This document shows, one piece after another, positions 42,478 through 51,385 of a stretch of DNA of 64,000 nucleotides (position 1 is the first letter of the stretch; every line of letters starts with the position of its first letter). The DNA comes from an uncultured Aurantimonas sp. Its GTDB lineage: Bacteria > Pseudomonadota > Alphaproteobacteria > Rhizobiales > Rhizobiaceae. Under the pieces are notes generated by a model. It worked only from the letters and a program-made list of their open reading frames with translations. It was not told where the DNA came from and ran no database searches. Where the stretch lies: positions 1 to 64,000 of the forward strand of contig CANKZU010000001.1 of the NCBI GenBank assembly GCA_947488615.1, given 5' to 3'. The position numbers and the translations under genes are program-made.

Positions 42478-43350
42478 TCAAGCCTCCAGGTTCTTGCCGA
42501 TGAGGCGAATGAGGAAGATCGCGACGATGTTGGCGAGCACCACGGCGACGATGCCGCCGGCGGACGCCGCGCCGATGTCGGAGTTGAGCTGGGCCAGGCG
42601 ATAGACGAGATAGGTGATGTTGGTCGACTGCGAACCCGGCCCGCCGCTGGTCGTCACCAGGATCTCGGCGAAGATCGACAACAGGAAGATGGTCTGGATC
42701 AGGATGACCACGGTGATCGCCCGGCTCATATGCGGCAGGGTGATGTAGAAGAAGATCGACAAAGGCCCGGCGCCGTCCATTTCGGCGGCTTCCTTCTGGT
42801 CCTCCGACAGCGATTGCAGCGCGGTCAGAAGGATCAGCGTGGCGAAGGGCAACCACTGCCACGCTACGATGATGATGATCGAGGTGAGCGGATATTCCGA
42901 CAGCCAGTCGATGGGCGGCAGGCCGAGGGCGCCGAGGAACTGGCCGATGACGCCGTAGACCGGGTTCATCATCATGTTCTTCCAGACCAGCGCGGCGACC
43001 GTCGGCATGACGAAGAACGGCGCGATGACCAGCAGGCGGACGATGTTGACGCCGTAGAAGGCCTGGTCGAGCAGCAGCGCGACCAGAATGCCGCCGCCGA
43101 CCGTGATGACCAAGACGCCAAGCACCAGAATCAGCGTATTGGCGAGCGCGGTGAAGAATTCGGGGTCGGAGAGGAAATAGGTGTAGTTGGCGAAGCCGAC
43201 GAAGGGCGTGCTCATCGGGTTGAACAGGCTGTAGTTCAACGTCGAGAAATACAGCGTCATCGCCAGCGGCACGATCATCCATAAGAGGAGGACGATCACG
43301 GCGGGGGCCATCATGAGCCGTGCCGCGGATTTCGTGTGCAGGGTCGCCAT
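42478..43350 (-). CDS. ABC transporter permease (MalF type)
   Basis: This 290-residue membrane protein starts MATLHTKSAARLMMAPAV and has six helices. The EAA loop is EAAEMDGAGPLSIFFYITLP. The ATG at 43350 is preferred over an in-frame start at 43407 that adds a basic tail without a ribosome site. It follows the binding-protein gene after about 190 bases that carry a hairpin. Confidence 0.9.
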   Translation of the reverse strand: MATLHTKSAARLMMAPAVIVLLLWMIVPLAMTLYFSTLNYSLFNPMSTPFVGFANYTYFLSDPEFFTALANTLILVLGVLVITVGGGILVALLLDQAFYGVNIVRLLVIAPFFVMPTVAALVWKNMMMNPVYGVIGQFLGALGLPPIDWLSEYPLTSIIIIVAWQWLPFATLILLTALQSLSEDQKEAAEMDGAGPLSIFFYITLPHMSRAITVVILIQTIFLLSIFAEILVTTSGGPGSQSTNITYLVYRLAQLNSDIGAASAGGIVAVVLANIVAIFLIRLIGKNLEA

Positions 43351-43501
43351 GAGAATCACCCGAAGACGGCCGGCCCCCAATCGGGAACGCGCGCGGTTTC
43401 GACGCAAGGGGCGGCGCGACGCGCGGTCCCTCGATGCGGTTCAAGAGCGGCGGTTCCAGCCGCTTGTATGCGCTGCGATAGGCGGCCACATTGGGCGGAG
43501 G

Positions 43502-43529
43502 GGCCGGCCGACGCGGGGGCGCCGGCCGA
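43502..43529 (-). promoter_or_regulatory. GC-rich stem-loop after the binding-protein gene
   Basis: GGCCGGCCG (43502-43510) and GCCGGCCGA (43521-43529) can pair across a short GC-rich loop, just after the binding-protein stop at 43545. Such hairpins after the first gene of ABC operons often protect the upstream message, giving more binding protein than permease. This role is inferred. Confidence 0.4.
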
Positions 43530-43544
43530 CTCTACCCAATTATC

Positions 43545-44861
43545 TTACTTTGGGTAACCCGCGCGGGATATCTCGCGCTCGGCCTGGCTCTGGGCGGCGG
43601 CGAGTGCGTCGTCGACCGACATGTTGCCGGAGACGGCGGCCGCCATCTGCTGGCCGACGGCGGCACCGAGGCCCTGCCATTCAGGAATCGCCGCGAATTG
43701 CAGCCCGATATAGGGCTTGTCGTCGCTCGCCGACGGATCGGCGTTGTTGATCGCCTTCAAGGTCTGCTCGGCGAAGGGGGCGGCGTTCAGATATTCCTCG
43801 TTCTCATAAAGCGAGGTCCGAGTGCCGGGAGGCACGTTCGCCCAGCCTTCGTTCGCGGCGACCAGCTCGGTGTATTCCTTGGAGGTCGCCCACGCGATGA
43901 ACTGCTTCGCCGCGTCCTTCTTCTGCGAGGATTCCGGGATCGCCAGCGACCAGGCCCACAGCCAGTTCGCACCTTCGTTCGGGCAGTTTTCGACGCCGCA
44001 CGGAGCCGGAGCAAAGCCGACCTGATCGGCGACCTGGCTCTGCTTGGTATCGGTGACGAATGAGGCCGCGACGGTGGCGTCGATCCACATGCCGCATTTA
44101 CCTTGGCCGAACAGCGAGAGATTCTCGTTGAACCCGTTCGAGGCGGCACCCGGAGGGCCGTATTTCTGCATCAGGTCGACATAGAGAGAGATCGCTTGCT
44201 TCCAGCCCTCGCTCTCGAACTGCGGCTTCCAATCGGCGTCGAAATAGTTGGCGCCGAAGGAGCGCGACATGTAGCCGAGAAAGCCCATGTTCTCACCCCA
44301 GCCGGGCTTCCCACGCAGGCAGATGCCGTAGATACCGGCGTCCTTGTCGGTGGTTTTTTCGGCCGCCTCCGCGATGAAGTCCCAGGTCGGCTTCTCCGGC
44401 ATTTCAAGTCCGGCCTTTTCGAACAGGTCCTTGCGATAGAGCGTCATGACGCTCTCACCGTAGAACGGCGCCGCATAGAGCTTGCCGTCGACGGTGAGCG
44501 CGTTGCGCATGGGCGGCAACAGGTCGTCGACCTCGTAAGCCGCATCAAACTCCAACGGAGCGAGCCACTCGTTCTTTGCCCAGATCGGAACCTCGTAGGT
44601 GCCGATGGTCATCACGTCGAACTGACCGCCCTTGGTTGCGATATCCGTCGTCACGCGCTGACGCAGGATATTCTCCTCAAGTGTTACCCAGTTCAGCTTG
44701 ACGTCCGAATGAGCTTTCTCGAACTCGTCCGTCAGACCCTGCATGCGGATCATGTCGCTATTGTTGACAGTGCCGATCGTCAGGGTTGTCTGCGCCTGCA
44801 CCGAAGTGGTCGCGAAGGCGAGCAGCGATACCGCGCCCGCCAACATCGTCCGAAAAGTCAT
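43545..44861 (-). CDS. Sugar/polyol ABC transporter substrate-binding protein
   Basis: This 438-residue periplasmic protein starts with a signal peptide (MTFRTMLAGAVSLLAFATTSVQAQ). It has the family 1 binding-protein fold, with ITIGT-like VNNSDMIRMQG at the mature N-terminus, WVTLEENILRQRVTTD, and YGICLRGKPGWGENM. This group binds polyols such as sorbitol, mannitol or arabinitol. GGGAGG before the ATG at 44861 supports the start. It is the first structural gene after the SorC-type regulator, with the operator-like dyad at 44885 just upstream. Confidence 0.9.
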   Translation of the reverse strand: MTFRTMLAGAVSLLAFATTSVQAQTTLTIGTVNNSDMIRMQGLTDEFEKAHSDVKLNWVTLEENILRQRVTTDIATKGGQFDVMTIGTYEVPIWAKNEWLAPLEFDAAYEVDDLLPPMRNALTVDGKLYAAPFYGESVMTLYRKDLFEKAGLEMPEKPTWDFIAEAAEKTTDKDAGIYGICLRGKPGWGENMGFLGYMSRSFGANYFDADWKPQFESEGWKQAISLYVDLMQKYGPPGAASNGFNENLSLFGQGKCGMWIDATVAASFVTDTKQSQVADQVGFAPAPCGVENCPNEGANWLWAWSLAIPESSQKKDAAKQFIAWATSKEYTELVAANEGWANVPPGTRTSLYENEEYLNAAPFAEQTLKAINNADPSASDDKPYIGLQFAAIPEWQGLGAAVGQQMAAAVSGNMSVDDALAAAQSQAEREISRAGYPK

Positions 44862-44884
44862 GAAAGCCTCCCAGCTCCGAAATT

Positions 44885-44903
44885 GAGCAATTGACCATTG
44901 CTC
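44885..44903. promoter_or_regulatory. Candidate SorC-family operator before the transport operon
   Basis: GAGCAATTGACCATTGCTC is a 19-bp dyad with 7-bp arms, 24 bases before the binding-protein start. A following GGGCAAT repeats its half-site. The GCAATTG core recurs in the perfect palindrome before the regulator gene (46072-46083). Confidence 0.5.
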
Positions 44904-45054
44904 GGGCAATTTCCCACCACACCCTGGTCGATGTCAAATCAATTGCGTGATGCGGCGCACCAATTCGACATGCGGCGACGCGCCCGCCGGCTTGGACCGG
45001 CAGGCATCCTTGAAGTGCCATGCGATGGGAGAGCGGAGGCGACGCCGCGCGCAC

Positions 45055-46011
45055 TTAGGCGTCGAGCAGGCGGCGGGCCGTTGCTTCGTCGGTGATCAAC
45101 CCGTTGACGAGTTTACCGACCGCGGCGGCGCGGATCGCAGCGGCCTTCGCCGGCCCCATAGCCACGGCAATCACCTCGCAATGGGTGGTGGAGGGAATCG
45201 GTGCGCTGGCCACGCGCGCGTTGAACGGACAATCGAGAATGCGCCCCTGGGCATCGAACACCCAGCCGACGATCTCGCCCACTCCGCCGTCGGCGGTGAG
45301 AACCTTGTGGTCACTCGTCGTGGCGAAGCTATCAACGATCAACGGTGCCCGTGGACCGAGGTCCCCAACCCCGACAAAAGCGACCGTGGCCTCGGCCGCA
45401 AGCGAGAGCGTCGATTGCACGACCTTCTGGCTATGCAGCAAGGCTCGCTCCTCGGGCGAGGAGACGATAGCCGGCAGCGGCATCGGATAATGCAAAGCCC
45501 GGACCCTGTCAGCCATCGAAAAGATCACGTTGTAGACCGACGCCGAGCCGTCCGGCGCGACATTGGCGGTCAGCGAGACGATCCGGTGCTGGCGACAGGT
45601 CATGGCCGGCAGGTTCTCGACCGCCGCCTTCAAGGTCCGCCCGGTTCCCATCGCCACGACCAGCGGCTTTTCGCCGCGCAGGCGCCGTTCCATCTCGGCC
45701 GCGCACGCCTCGGCGATGCCAAGCGTCGTCGAAGCCGATTCCGGATCGGATGGTACGACCTCGACCAGCCCGAGACCGTAACGCGCGCGCAGGGCGGCCG
45801 CGAGTTCCAGACAGGCGGCGATCGGATGATTGATGCGCACGCGTACGAGGCCGGCGCTGATCGACAGGGACACCAGGCGTTGGGCTGCCTGCCGTGAGAT
45901 GCCGAGCTTGGCGGCGATCTCCTCCTGGGTGTTGCCAGCGACATAGTAGAGCCAACCGGCCCGCGCCGCCTCGTCTAGCCGTGATCCATCGTCATCGCGC
46001 GTGCGCGCCAT
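45055..46011 (-). CDS. SorC/DeoR-family transcriptional regulator of polyol use
   Basis: This 318-residue protein has an N-terminal helix-turn-helix (about 20-55, EIAAKLGISRQAAQRLVSLS) and the SorC sugar-binding domain with VVAMGTGRTLKAAVENL and FVGVGDLGPRAPL. The effector is usually a phosphorylated sugar or free polyol. The ATG at 46011 follows GGGAGGCGAGG; a longer upstream start is disfavoured. It reads with the operon it probably controls, separated by about 190 bases that hold the operator candidate. Confidence 0.87.
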   Translation of the reverse strand: MARTRDDDGSRLDEAARAGWLYYVAGNTQEEIAAKLGISRQAAQRLVSLSISAGLVRVRINHPIAACLELAAALRARYGLGLVEVVPSDPESASTTLGIAEACAAEMERRLRGEKPLVVAMGTGRTLKAAVENLPAMTCRQHRIVSLTANVAPDGSASVYNVIFSMADRVRALHYPMPLPAIVSSPEERALLHSQKVVQSTLSLAAEATVAFVGVGDLGPRAPLIVDSFATTSDHKVLTADGGVGEIVGWVFDAQGRILDCPFNARVASAPIPSTTHCEVIAVAMGPAKAAAIRAAAVGKLVNGLITDEATARRLLDA

Positions 46012-46071
46012 TTGCCTCGCCTCCCAGCCGCCCCTGTTTACGGCGTCGAGCGAGCAATAGGCAAATACAAT

Positions 46072-46083
46072 GGGCAATTGCCC
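46072..46083. promoter_or_regulatory. Perfect 12-bp palindrome before the SorC-type regulator
   Basis: GGGCAATTGCCC lies 61 bases before the regulator start on the minus strand, next to CGAGCAATAGGCAAATACAA. It shares the GCAATTG core with the dyad at 44885, which suggests autoregulation by the SorC-type protein. Confidence 0.45.
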
Positions 46084-46231
46084 AAGCCTTGCCAATGCGG
46101 CCGCGCAATGGGTGCCCAAGCCAACCGCATCTTGCCGAAGTTCCGACCATTTGCCGATCTTCTGGCCCGTCAAGGCTTGATTTTCCGGGGTTCCGCTTTC
46201 TCTCTAGGGGGAACCCGATTGGAGGATGCTG

Positions 46232-47644
46232 GTGGAACCGTTCGACGAGATGCTTTCAGGCCCTGATCGGGTTCGCGAACCCTATGGGCGGTTCAACGAA
46301 TGGTTCCGCGAGCAGAACGTCGAGGAACTGGCGGCCAAAGCCAACGAGGCGGAGGCATTCTTCCGCCGCACCGGCATCACCTTCAACGTCTACGGTGAGG
46401 ACGAGGCGGCCGAGCGTCTGATCCCCTTCGACCTGGTGCCGCGAATCATCGCGCGCGCCGAGTGGGAAAAATTGGCGGAGGGAATCGAGCAGCGGGTCCA
46501 GGCGTTGAACGCCTTTCTGCACGACATCTATCACGACCAGGAGATCGTGAAGGCCGGCAAGGTTCCGGAGCGGCTGATCGCCGGCAATGCGGCCTATCTG
46601 CCGCAGATGGAAGGTTTCAGCCCGCCCGGCGGCGTCTACACCCACATCATCGGCACCGACATCGTCCGCGTCGGGGAGAACGAGTTCTACGTTCTGGAGG
46701 ATAACGCCCGCACCCCGTCCGGCGTCTCCTACATGATCGAGAACCGGGAAACGATGATGCAGATGTTCCCCGAACTGTTCTCCCAGAACCGGGTGCGTCC
46801 GGTCGAAACCTATCCGCATCATCTGCGCCGCTCGCTCGCCGCCGTGGCGCCCGCCGCCTGCGACGGCCCTTGCACGATCGCCGTCTTGACGCCGGGCATC
46901 CACAATTCGGCCTATTACGAACACGCCTTCCTCGCCGATCAAATGGGCGTCGAGCTGATCGAAGGCTCCGACGTCAAGGAGATCGACGGGCGCATCCAGA
47001 TGCGCACGACCGAAGGCTATACGCCGATCGACGTCCTCTACCGCCGCGTCGACGACGAGTATCTCGATCCCAAAGCGTTCCGGCCCGATTCCATGCTCGG
47101 GATCCCCGGCATCATGGAGGTCTACAAGAACGGCGGCATCACCATCGCCAATGCTCCCGGCACGGGCATCGCCGACGACAAGGCGATCTACTCCTACATG
47201 CCGGAGATCGTCGAATTCTACACCGGCAAGACCGCCCTGTTGGAGAACGTTCCGACCTGGCGCTGCGCCGAGGCCGACAGCCTCGCCTATGTGCTCGACA
47301 ATCTTGAGGATCTCGTCGTCAAGGAAGTCCACGGCTCCGGCGGCTACGGCATGCTGGTCGGGCCGGCCGCCTCGAAAGCGGAATGCGAGAGCTTCGCCGC
47401 CAAGCTGCGGGCGCGGCCGGGCAACTACATCGCCCAGCCGACGCTGGCGCTCTCCACCGTCCCGATATTGGCCGACCAGGGGCTGTCACCCCGGCATGTC
47501 GACCTTCGCCCCTTCGTCCTCGTCTCCGACAAGGTCCGGATCATCCCCGGCGGGCTCACCCGCGTGGCGCTCAAGCAAGGCTCGCTGGTGGTCAACTCCA
47601 GCCAGGGCGGCGGCACCAAGGACACCTGGGTACTGAGGGACTGA
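46232..47644 (+). CDS. Circularly permuted ATP-grasp protein (COG2308 type)
   Basis: This protein of about 470 residues has the family blocks FRRTGITFNVYG, IPFDLVPRIIARAEW, the long conserved NEFYVLEDNARTPSGVSYMIENR, and VKEVHGSGGYGMLVGP. It ends with STVPILADQGLSPRHVDLRPFVL. Permuted ATP-grasp proteins are predicted peptide-forming ligases, and are typically encoded with an alpha-E protein and AnbU. The GTG at 46232 is favoured, as GGAGG lies six bases before it; the ATG at 46226 has no spacing. Two bases separate its stop from the next start. Confidence 0.88.
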   Translation: MEPFDEMLSGPDRVREPYGRFNEWFREQNVEELAAKANEAEAFFRRTGITFNVYGEDEAAERLIPFDLVPRIIARAEWEKLAEGIEQRVQALNAFLHDIYHDQEIVKAGKVPERLIAGNAAYLPQMEGFSPPGGVYTHIIGTDIVRVGENEFYVLEDNARTPSGVSYMIENRETMMQMFPELFSQNRVRPVETYPHHLRRSLAAVAPAACDGPCTIAVLTPGIHNSAYYEHAFLADQMGVELIEGSDVKEIDGRIQMRTTEGYTPIDVLYRRVDDEYLDPKAFRPDSMLGIPGIMEVYKNGGITIANAPGTGIADDKAIYSYMPEIVEFYTGKTALLENVPTWRCAEADSLAYVLDNLEDLVVKEVHGSGGYGMLVGPAASKAECESFAAKLRARPGNYIAQPTLALSTVPILADQGLSPRHVDLRPFVLVSDKVRIIPGGLTRVALKQGSLVVNSSQGGGTKDTWVLRD

Positions 47645-47646
47645 TC

Positions 47647-48600
47647 ATGACATTACTCGGACGTACCGCAAACGGCCTGTTCTGGATGTTTCGCTACATC
47701 GAACGCGCCGAAAACATGGCCCGCCTCGTCGACGCCGGCCAACGGCTCTCGCTCACGAACCTGTCGGCGGAACCGGACGAATGGCAGTCGGTGCTGGTCT
47801 CGGCCGGCGTCGAAGCGGCCTATCGCGCCAAACACACCGAACTCGACCCGGACACCATCGTCGACTTTCTCTTACGCGACCGCGACAACCCGTCGAGCGT
47901 GCGCGCCTCGATCGAAACCGCCCGCACCAACGGCCGGATGGTGCGCACCGCCCTCACCCGCGATCTGTGGGAGACGCTGAACGAGAGCTGGCTGATCATG
48001 ACGGAACGGCTGGACAAACCATTGCAGCCCCGCGAACTGCAGACGGTGCTCGATCTGGTCAAGCGTCAGACGACTCTCATCCGCGGCGCTTTCTATGGCA
48101 CCATGCTGCGCAACGAGACCTTCGACTTCTGCAATCTCGGCGCCTTCATCGAGCGCGCCGACAACACCGCCCGCATCCTCGACGTCAAATACTGGGTGCT
48201 GCTCCCCGAACACTCCTCGGTCGGTTCGTCGCTCGACAATTTCCAGTGGGCCTCGATCCTGCGCTCGGTTTCGGCGCATCGTTCCTATGCCTGGGAATAC
48301 GACGCCGAATATCGCGCGGTGAACATCATCGACTTCCTGATGCTGAACCGAAGGCTGCCGCGCTCGCTCGCCTATTGCTATCACTGTATTGAGGAAAGCC
48401 TGACCTACCTCGACCGCAATTACGAGACAAAGCACCCCTGCCACCGCACCGCCGGCGAGATCAACAAGCGGCTGTCGCAGAATTCGGTCCGCGAGATCAT
48501 CGACGGCGGCCTGCACGAGTTTCTGGAGGCGTTCATCCTCGATAACAACCGACTCGCCGGCGAGATCGCCAAGAGCTACCGCTTCTATCCGTCAGGATAG
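47647..48600 (+). CDS. Alpha-E domain protein (COG2307)
   Basis: This 317-residue helical protein starts MTLLGRTANGLFWMFRYIERAENMARLVD, the hallmark of the alpha-E family. It further has FIERADNTARILDVKYW and a closing IIDGGLHEFLEAFILDNNRLAGEIA. Its function is unknown; it always travels with permuted ATP-grasp proteins and often AnbU. It follows directly after the ATP-grasp gene. Confidence 0.9.
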   Translation: MTLLGRTANGLFWMFRYIERAENMARLVDAGQRLSLTNLSAEPDEWQSVLVSAGVEAAYRAKHTELDPDTIVDFLLRDRDNPSSVRASIETARTNGRMVRTALTRDLWETLNESWLIMTERLDKPLQPRELQTVLDLVKRQTTLIRGAFYGTMLRNETFDFCNLGAFIERADNTARILDVKYWVLLPEHSSVGSSLDNFQWASILRSVSAHRSYAWEYDAEYRAVNIIDFLMLNRRLPRSLAYCYHCIEESLTYLDRNYETKHPCHRTAGEINKRLSQNSVREIIDGGLHEFLEAFILDNNRLAGEIAKSYRFYPSG

Positions 48601-48637
48601 GAGGGTGGCAATCGAGGTCAGTTTCAAGGAAGCGCCC

Positions 48638-50134
48638 GTGTCATCGACGCTGCCCGTGACGATCGCTTCGGCCGAGTTCCAGGACTATTGCCCGCAACGG
48701 CGCCGGCGCTTCGTGCTGGTCGCGGCAATCCTCGCCTCGGCTATGGGCTTCATCGACGGGACAGTGGTTTCGATCGCGATTCCCGCGATCCGCGAGAGCC
48801 TCGGCGCCTCGCTGACCGATGCCCAATGGATCAACAATGCCTATCTGCTGGCCCTCGCCTCGCTGGTGCTCGTCGGCGGCGCGGCGGGCGACCAATACGG
48901 TCTGAAGCGAGTCTTTTCCTGGGGGATCGGCATCTTCGTCGCGGCCTCGCTTGCCTGCGCGCTAGCCTGGAATCCGGGAACACTGATCGCGGCGCGCGCG
49001 CTGCAAGGGATCGGCGCGGCGCTGATGGTGCCGGGCTCGCTGGCGATCATATCCAAGACCTATCCGAAGGAGGACCGCGCCCGAGCGATCGGCATCTGGG
49101 CCGCCTCTTCCGCGCTGACAACGGCGGTGGGACCGGTGCTGGGCGGACTGCTTCTATCGAGCGCCTATCCGGAGGTCTGGCGACTGATTTTCGCGGTCAA
49201 TTTGGTTATCGGCGCCTTCGCCCTCTATCTGCTCCTGGCGCAAGTTCCACCCGACACGCCAGTATCCACGGCGCCCCTCGACCGTTCCGGCGCGATCCTG
49301 GCCACGCTGGGGCTCGGCCTGATCGCTTGGGCGTTGACGGGACCCGAGGGTGAGGACGGCCGCCCTGGTGTCGCGCATATCCTCGCCTATGGATTGGCTG
49401 GTATCGGTGCGCTCTGGGCGTTTCTGTGGGCCGAGGCGCGCGTGTCCAATCCGATGATGCCGCTGAGGCTCTTCGCGAACCGCGCGTTCAGTGCGGCGAA
49501 CCTCGTAACCTTTCTTCTTTACTTCGCCCTCTCCGCCATCCTGTTCTATCTGCCGATGGCTCTCATCACCGGCTGGGGCACGCCGGAGGTCGAGGTCGGG
49601 CTGGTGTTCCTGCCGATCACCATCGCGGTCGCCATCGGATCGAGCGTGGTCGGAAAGCTGGCCGGGCGAATCGGGCCGGCGCCGCTGATCGGAGCCGGCT
49701 GCGCGCTCGTCGCGCTCGCCTTCGCCACGCTGGCATGGGGTATCGCCGGCGGGAACTTCTGGATCCATGTCTTCGCGCCGATGTGCCTGATGGGCCTCGG
49801 CATGGCGATGGTCGTGGCACCCTTGTCGGCTGCGGTGATGGGTGCGGTGTCTGACGACGACGCAGGAGCCGCATCGGGGATCAACAACGCCGTCAGTCGC
49901 GTCGCCGGCCTTGTCGCCGTCGCCGCTATGGGCGGCGTCGCTTCCGTGGCGTATCTCGAAGCCGGCGGCAGCGCTGGGTTCGGCCAGCCTGTCAGCGATC
50001 TGCCCGCCGATCACCGTGTGGCAACGAACGCCGGCTTTGCGATGGTCGCCTGGGTGACCGCCGGGCTCTCCGCCATTGCGAGCGTCATCGCCTTCGCGTA
50101 TCTGCCCGCAGGGCCTCCTCGCGTCGGCGAGTGA
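48638..50134 (+). CDS. MFS drug-efflux-type transporter (DHA2/EmrB-like)
   Basis: This 498-residue protein has about 14 hydrophobic helices. Motif A-like GDQYGLKRVFSWGI, motif C-like LGGLLLSS region and DGTVVSIAIPAIRESLGAS are typical of 14-helix proton antiporters. The GTG at 48638 is chosen because AAGGA sits seven bases before it; the GTG at 48605 abuts its ribosome site. It lies between the alpha-E and AnbU genes, where a transglutaminase gene would be expected. Its substrate is unknown. Confidence 0.85.
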   Translation: MSSTLPVTIASAEFQDYCPQRRRRFVLVAAILASAMGFIDGTVVSIAIPAIRESLGASLTDAQWINNAYLLALASLVLVGGAAGDQYGLKRVFSWGIGIFVAASLACALAWNPGTLIAARALQGIGAALMVPGSLAIISKTYPKEDRARAIGIWAASSALTTAVGPVLGGLLLSSAYPEVWRLIFAVNLVIGAFALYLLLAQVPPDTPVSTAPLDRSGAILATLGLGLIAWALTGPEGEDGRPGVAHILAYGLAGIGALWAFLWAEARVSNPMMPLRLFANRAFSAANLVTFLLYFALSAILFYLPMALITGWGTPEVEVGLVFLPITIAVAIGSSVVGKLAGRIGPAPLIGAGCALVALAFATLAWGIAGGNFWIHVFAPMCLMGLGMAMVVAPLSAAVMGAVSDDDAGAASGINNAVSRVAGLVAVAAMGGVASVAYLEAGGSAGFGQPVSDLPADHRVATNAGFAMVAWVTAGLSAIASVIAFAYLPAGPPRVGE

Positions 50135-50182
50135 GGTCGATTCGGCGCCGATCGGCGCGCTTCCTGAGGACGAACACCACCC

Positions 50183-50917
50183 ATGACCTACTGCGTCGGG
50201 CTTCTCGTCGATCGCGGCCTCGTCTTCATGTCGGACACCCGCACCAATGCGGGCGTCGACAACATTTCCGTCGTCTCCAAGATGAAGACCTGGGAGGTGC
50301 CGGGCGATCGCTTCCTATGCCTGTTGAGCGCCGGCAATCTGGCGACGACCCAGGCCGCCGTCTCGCTGCTCGACGAGCGCAGCATCGCGCCGTCGGAGCG
50401 GCAGCCGGCGATCTTGACGCAACCGACCATGTTCCAGACCGCAAAACTCGTCGGCGAAACGCTGCGCGAGGTGATTTCAGGCGCGGCAACGGCTGGACAG
50501 ATGGCCGATTCGGTGTTTTCCGGCTCCTTCATTCTCGGTGGCCAGATCAAGGGCGGCGCGCCGCGGCTGTATCTGATCTATCCGGAAGGCAATTTCATCG
50601 AGGCCGGTGCCGACACGCCGTTTTTCCAGACCGGCGAGCACAAATACGGCCGGCCAATCATCATCCGCACCTACGATCCCGCGATGTCGCTGGAGGATTG
50701 CGCCAAGCTGCTGCTGGTGTCGTTCGATTCGACCATCCGCTCCAATTTGTCGGTGGGCCCGCCGATCGACATGCAATTCTACGAGACTGACAGCCTCATC
50801 GCCGGTTACAGGCAGCGCTTCGATCAGCGCGATCCCTACTACAGCGAGATCTCGGAGGGCTGGTCCGACGCGCTCAAGAGCGCCTTCGACCAGTTGCCGG
50901 CCTTCGTCCGCTCCTGA
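50183..50917 (+). CDS. AnbU proteasome-like protease
   Basis: This 244-residue protein starts MTYCVGLLVDRGLVFMSDTRTNAG, where Thr2 after Met removal is the expected nucleophile of Ntn hydrolases. It has the strand LCLLSAGNLATTQAA and a mid-protein GSFILGGQIKGG. AnbU (ancestral beta subunit) forms open-helix self-assemblies and is distinct from HslV. Family function is unresolved, but the operon suggests turnover of peptides made by the ATP-grasp partner. It is 48 bases after the MFS gene. Confidence 0.9.
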   Translation: MTYCVGLLVDRGLVFMSDTRTNAGVDNISVVSKMKTWEVPGDRFLCLLSAGNLATTQAAVSLLDERSIAPSERQPAILTQPTMFQTAKLVGETLREVISGAATAGQMADSVFSGSFILGGQIKGGAPRLYLIYPEGNFIEAGADTPFFQTGEHKYGRPIIIRTYDPAMSLEDCAKLLLVSFDSTIRSNLSVGPPIDMQFYETDSLIAGYRQRFDQRDPYYSEISEGWSDALKSAFDQLPAFVRS

Positions 50918-50938
50918 TTCGGCGGCGACGGGTTTGCC

Positions 50939-51304
50939 TCACCGCTCGCGCTTCAAGCCCTTGGCCTTCAACTCGTCGAGATAGATCTGCCAGCGCTCCT
51001 CCTTCTCGCGACCAAGCTCGGTGAGATAGGTCCAGGTGAAAATGCCGGAACTGTGCATATCGTCGAACATGATTCGGATCGCGTAGTTTCCGACCGGCTG
51101 GATATCCATGATCTGAACCTGGATCTTGCCGCCGACGGTCTGACGCTGCGACGGCGAATGCCCCTGCACCTCGGCCGACGGCGACATCACCCGGAGCATC
51201 TCGGCCGGCAGTTCGATGCGCTCGCCGCCGGGCAAAACCACAATGAGCGTCCTGCGATCGGGAGTCACGCGGATCTGCACGGGGGTCGTCGCTGCGGTCA
51301 TCAT
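50939..51304 (-). CDS. DUF971 protein (gamma-butyrobetaine hydroxylase-like N-terminal domain)
   Basis: This 121-residue protein has the DUF971 fold: a [16 protein letters not shown] beta hairpin, [20 protein letters not shown], and SGIFTWTYL. The domain occurs alone or fused to Fe-S and hydroxylase proteins; function is unclear. It is divergent from moaA. The double ATG at 51304/51301 gives the start. It converges on the AnbU gene with a 21-base gap. Confidence 0.82.
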   Translation of the reverse strand: MMTAATTPVQIRVTPDRRTLIVVLPGGERIELPAEMLRVMSPSAEVQGHSPSQRQTVGGKIQVQIMDIQPVGNYAIRIMFDDMHSSGIFTWTYLTELGREKEERWQIYLDELKAKGLKRER

Positions 51305-51385
51305 GGCAAATTCATTCCTTCGTCCAATGGTTTGATCGTCACGAAACGCTTGACCCGGGCCCGGCGGGCTTCCACATTCGGTCGC

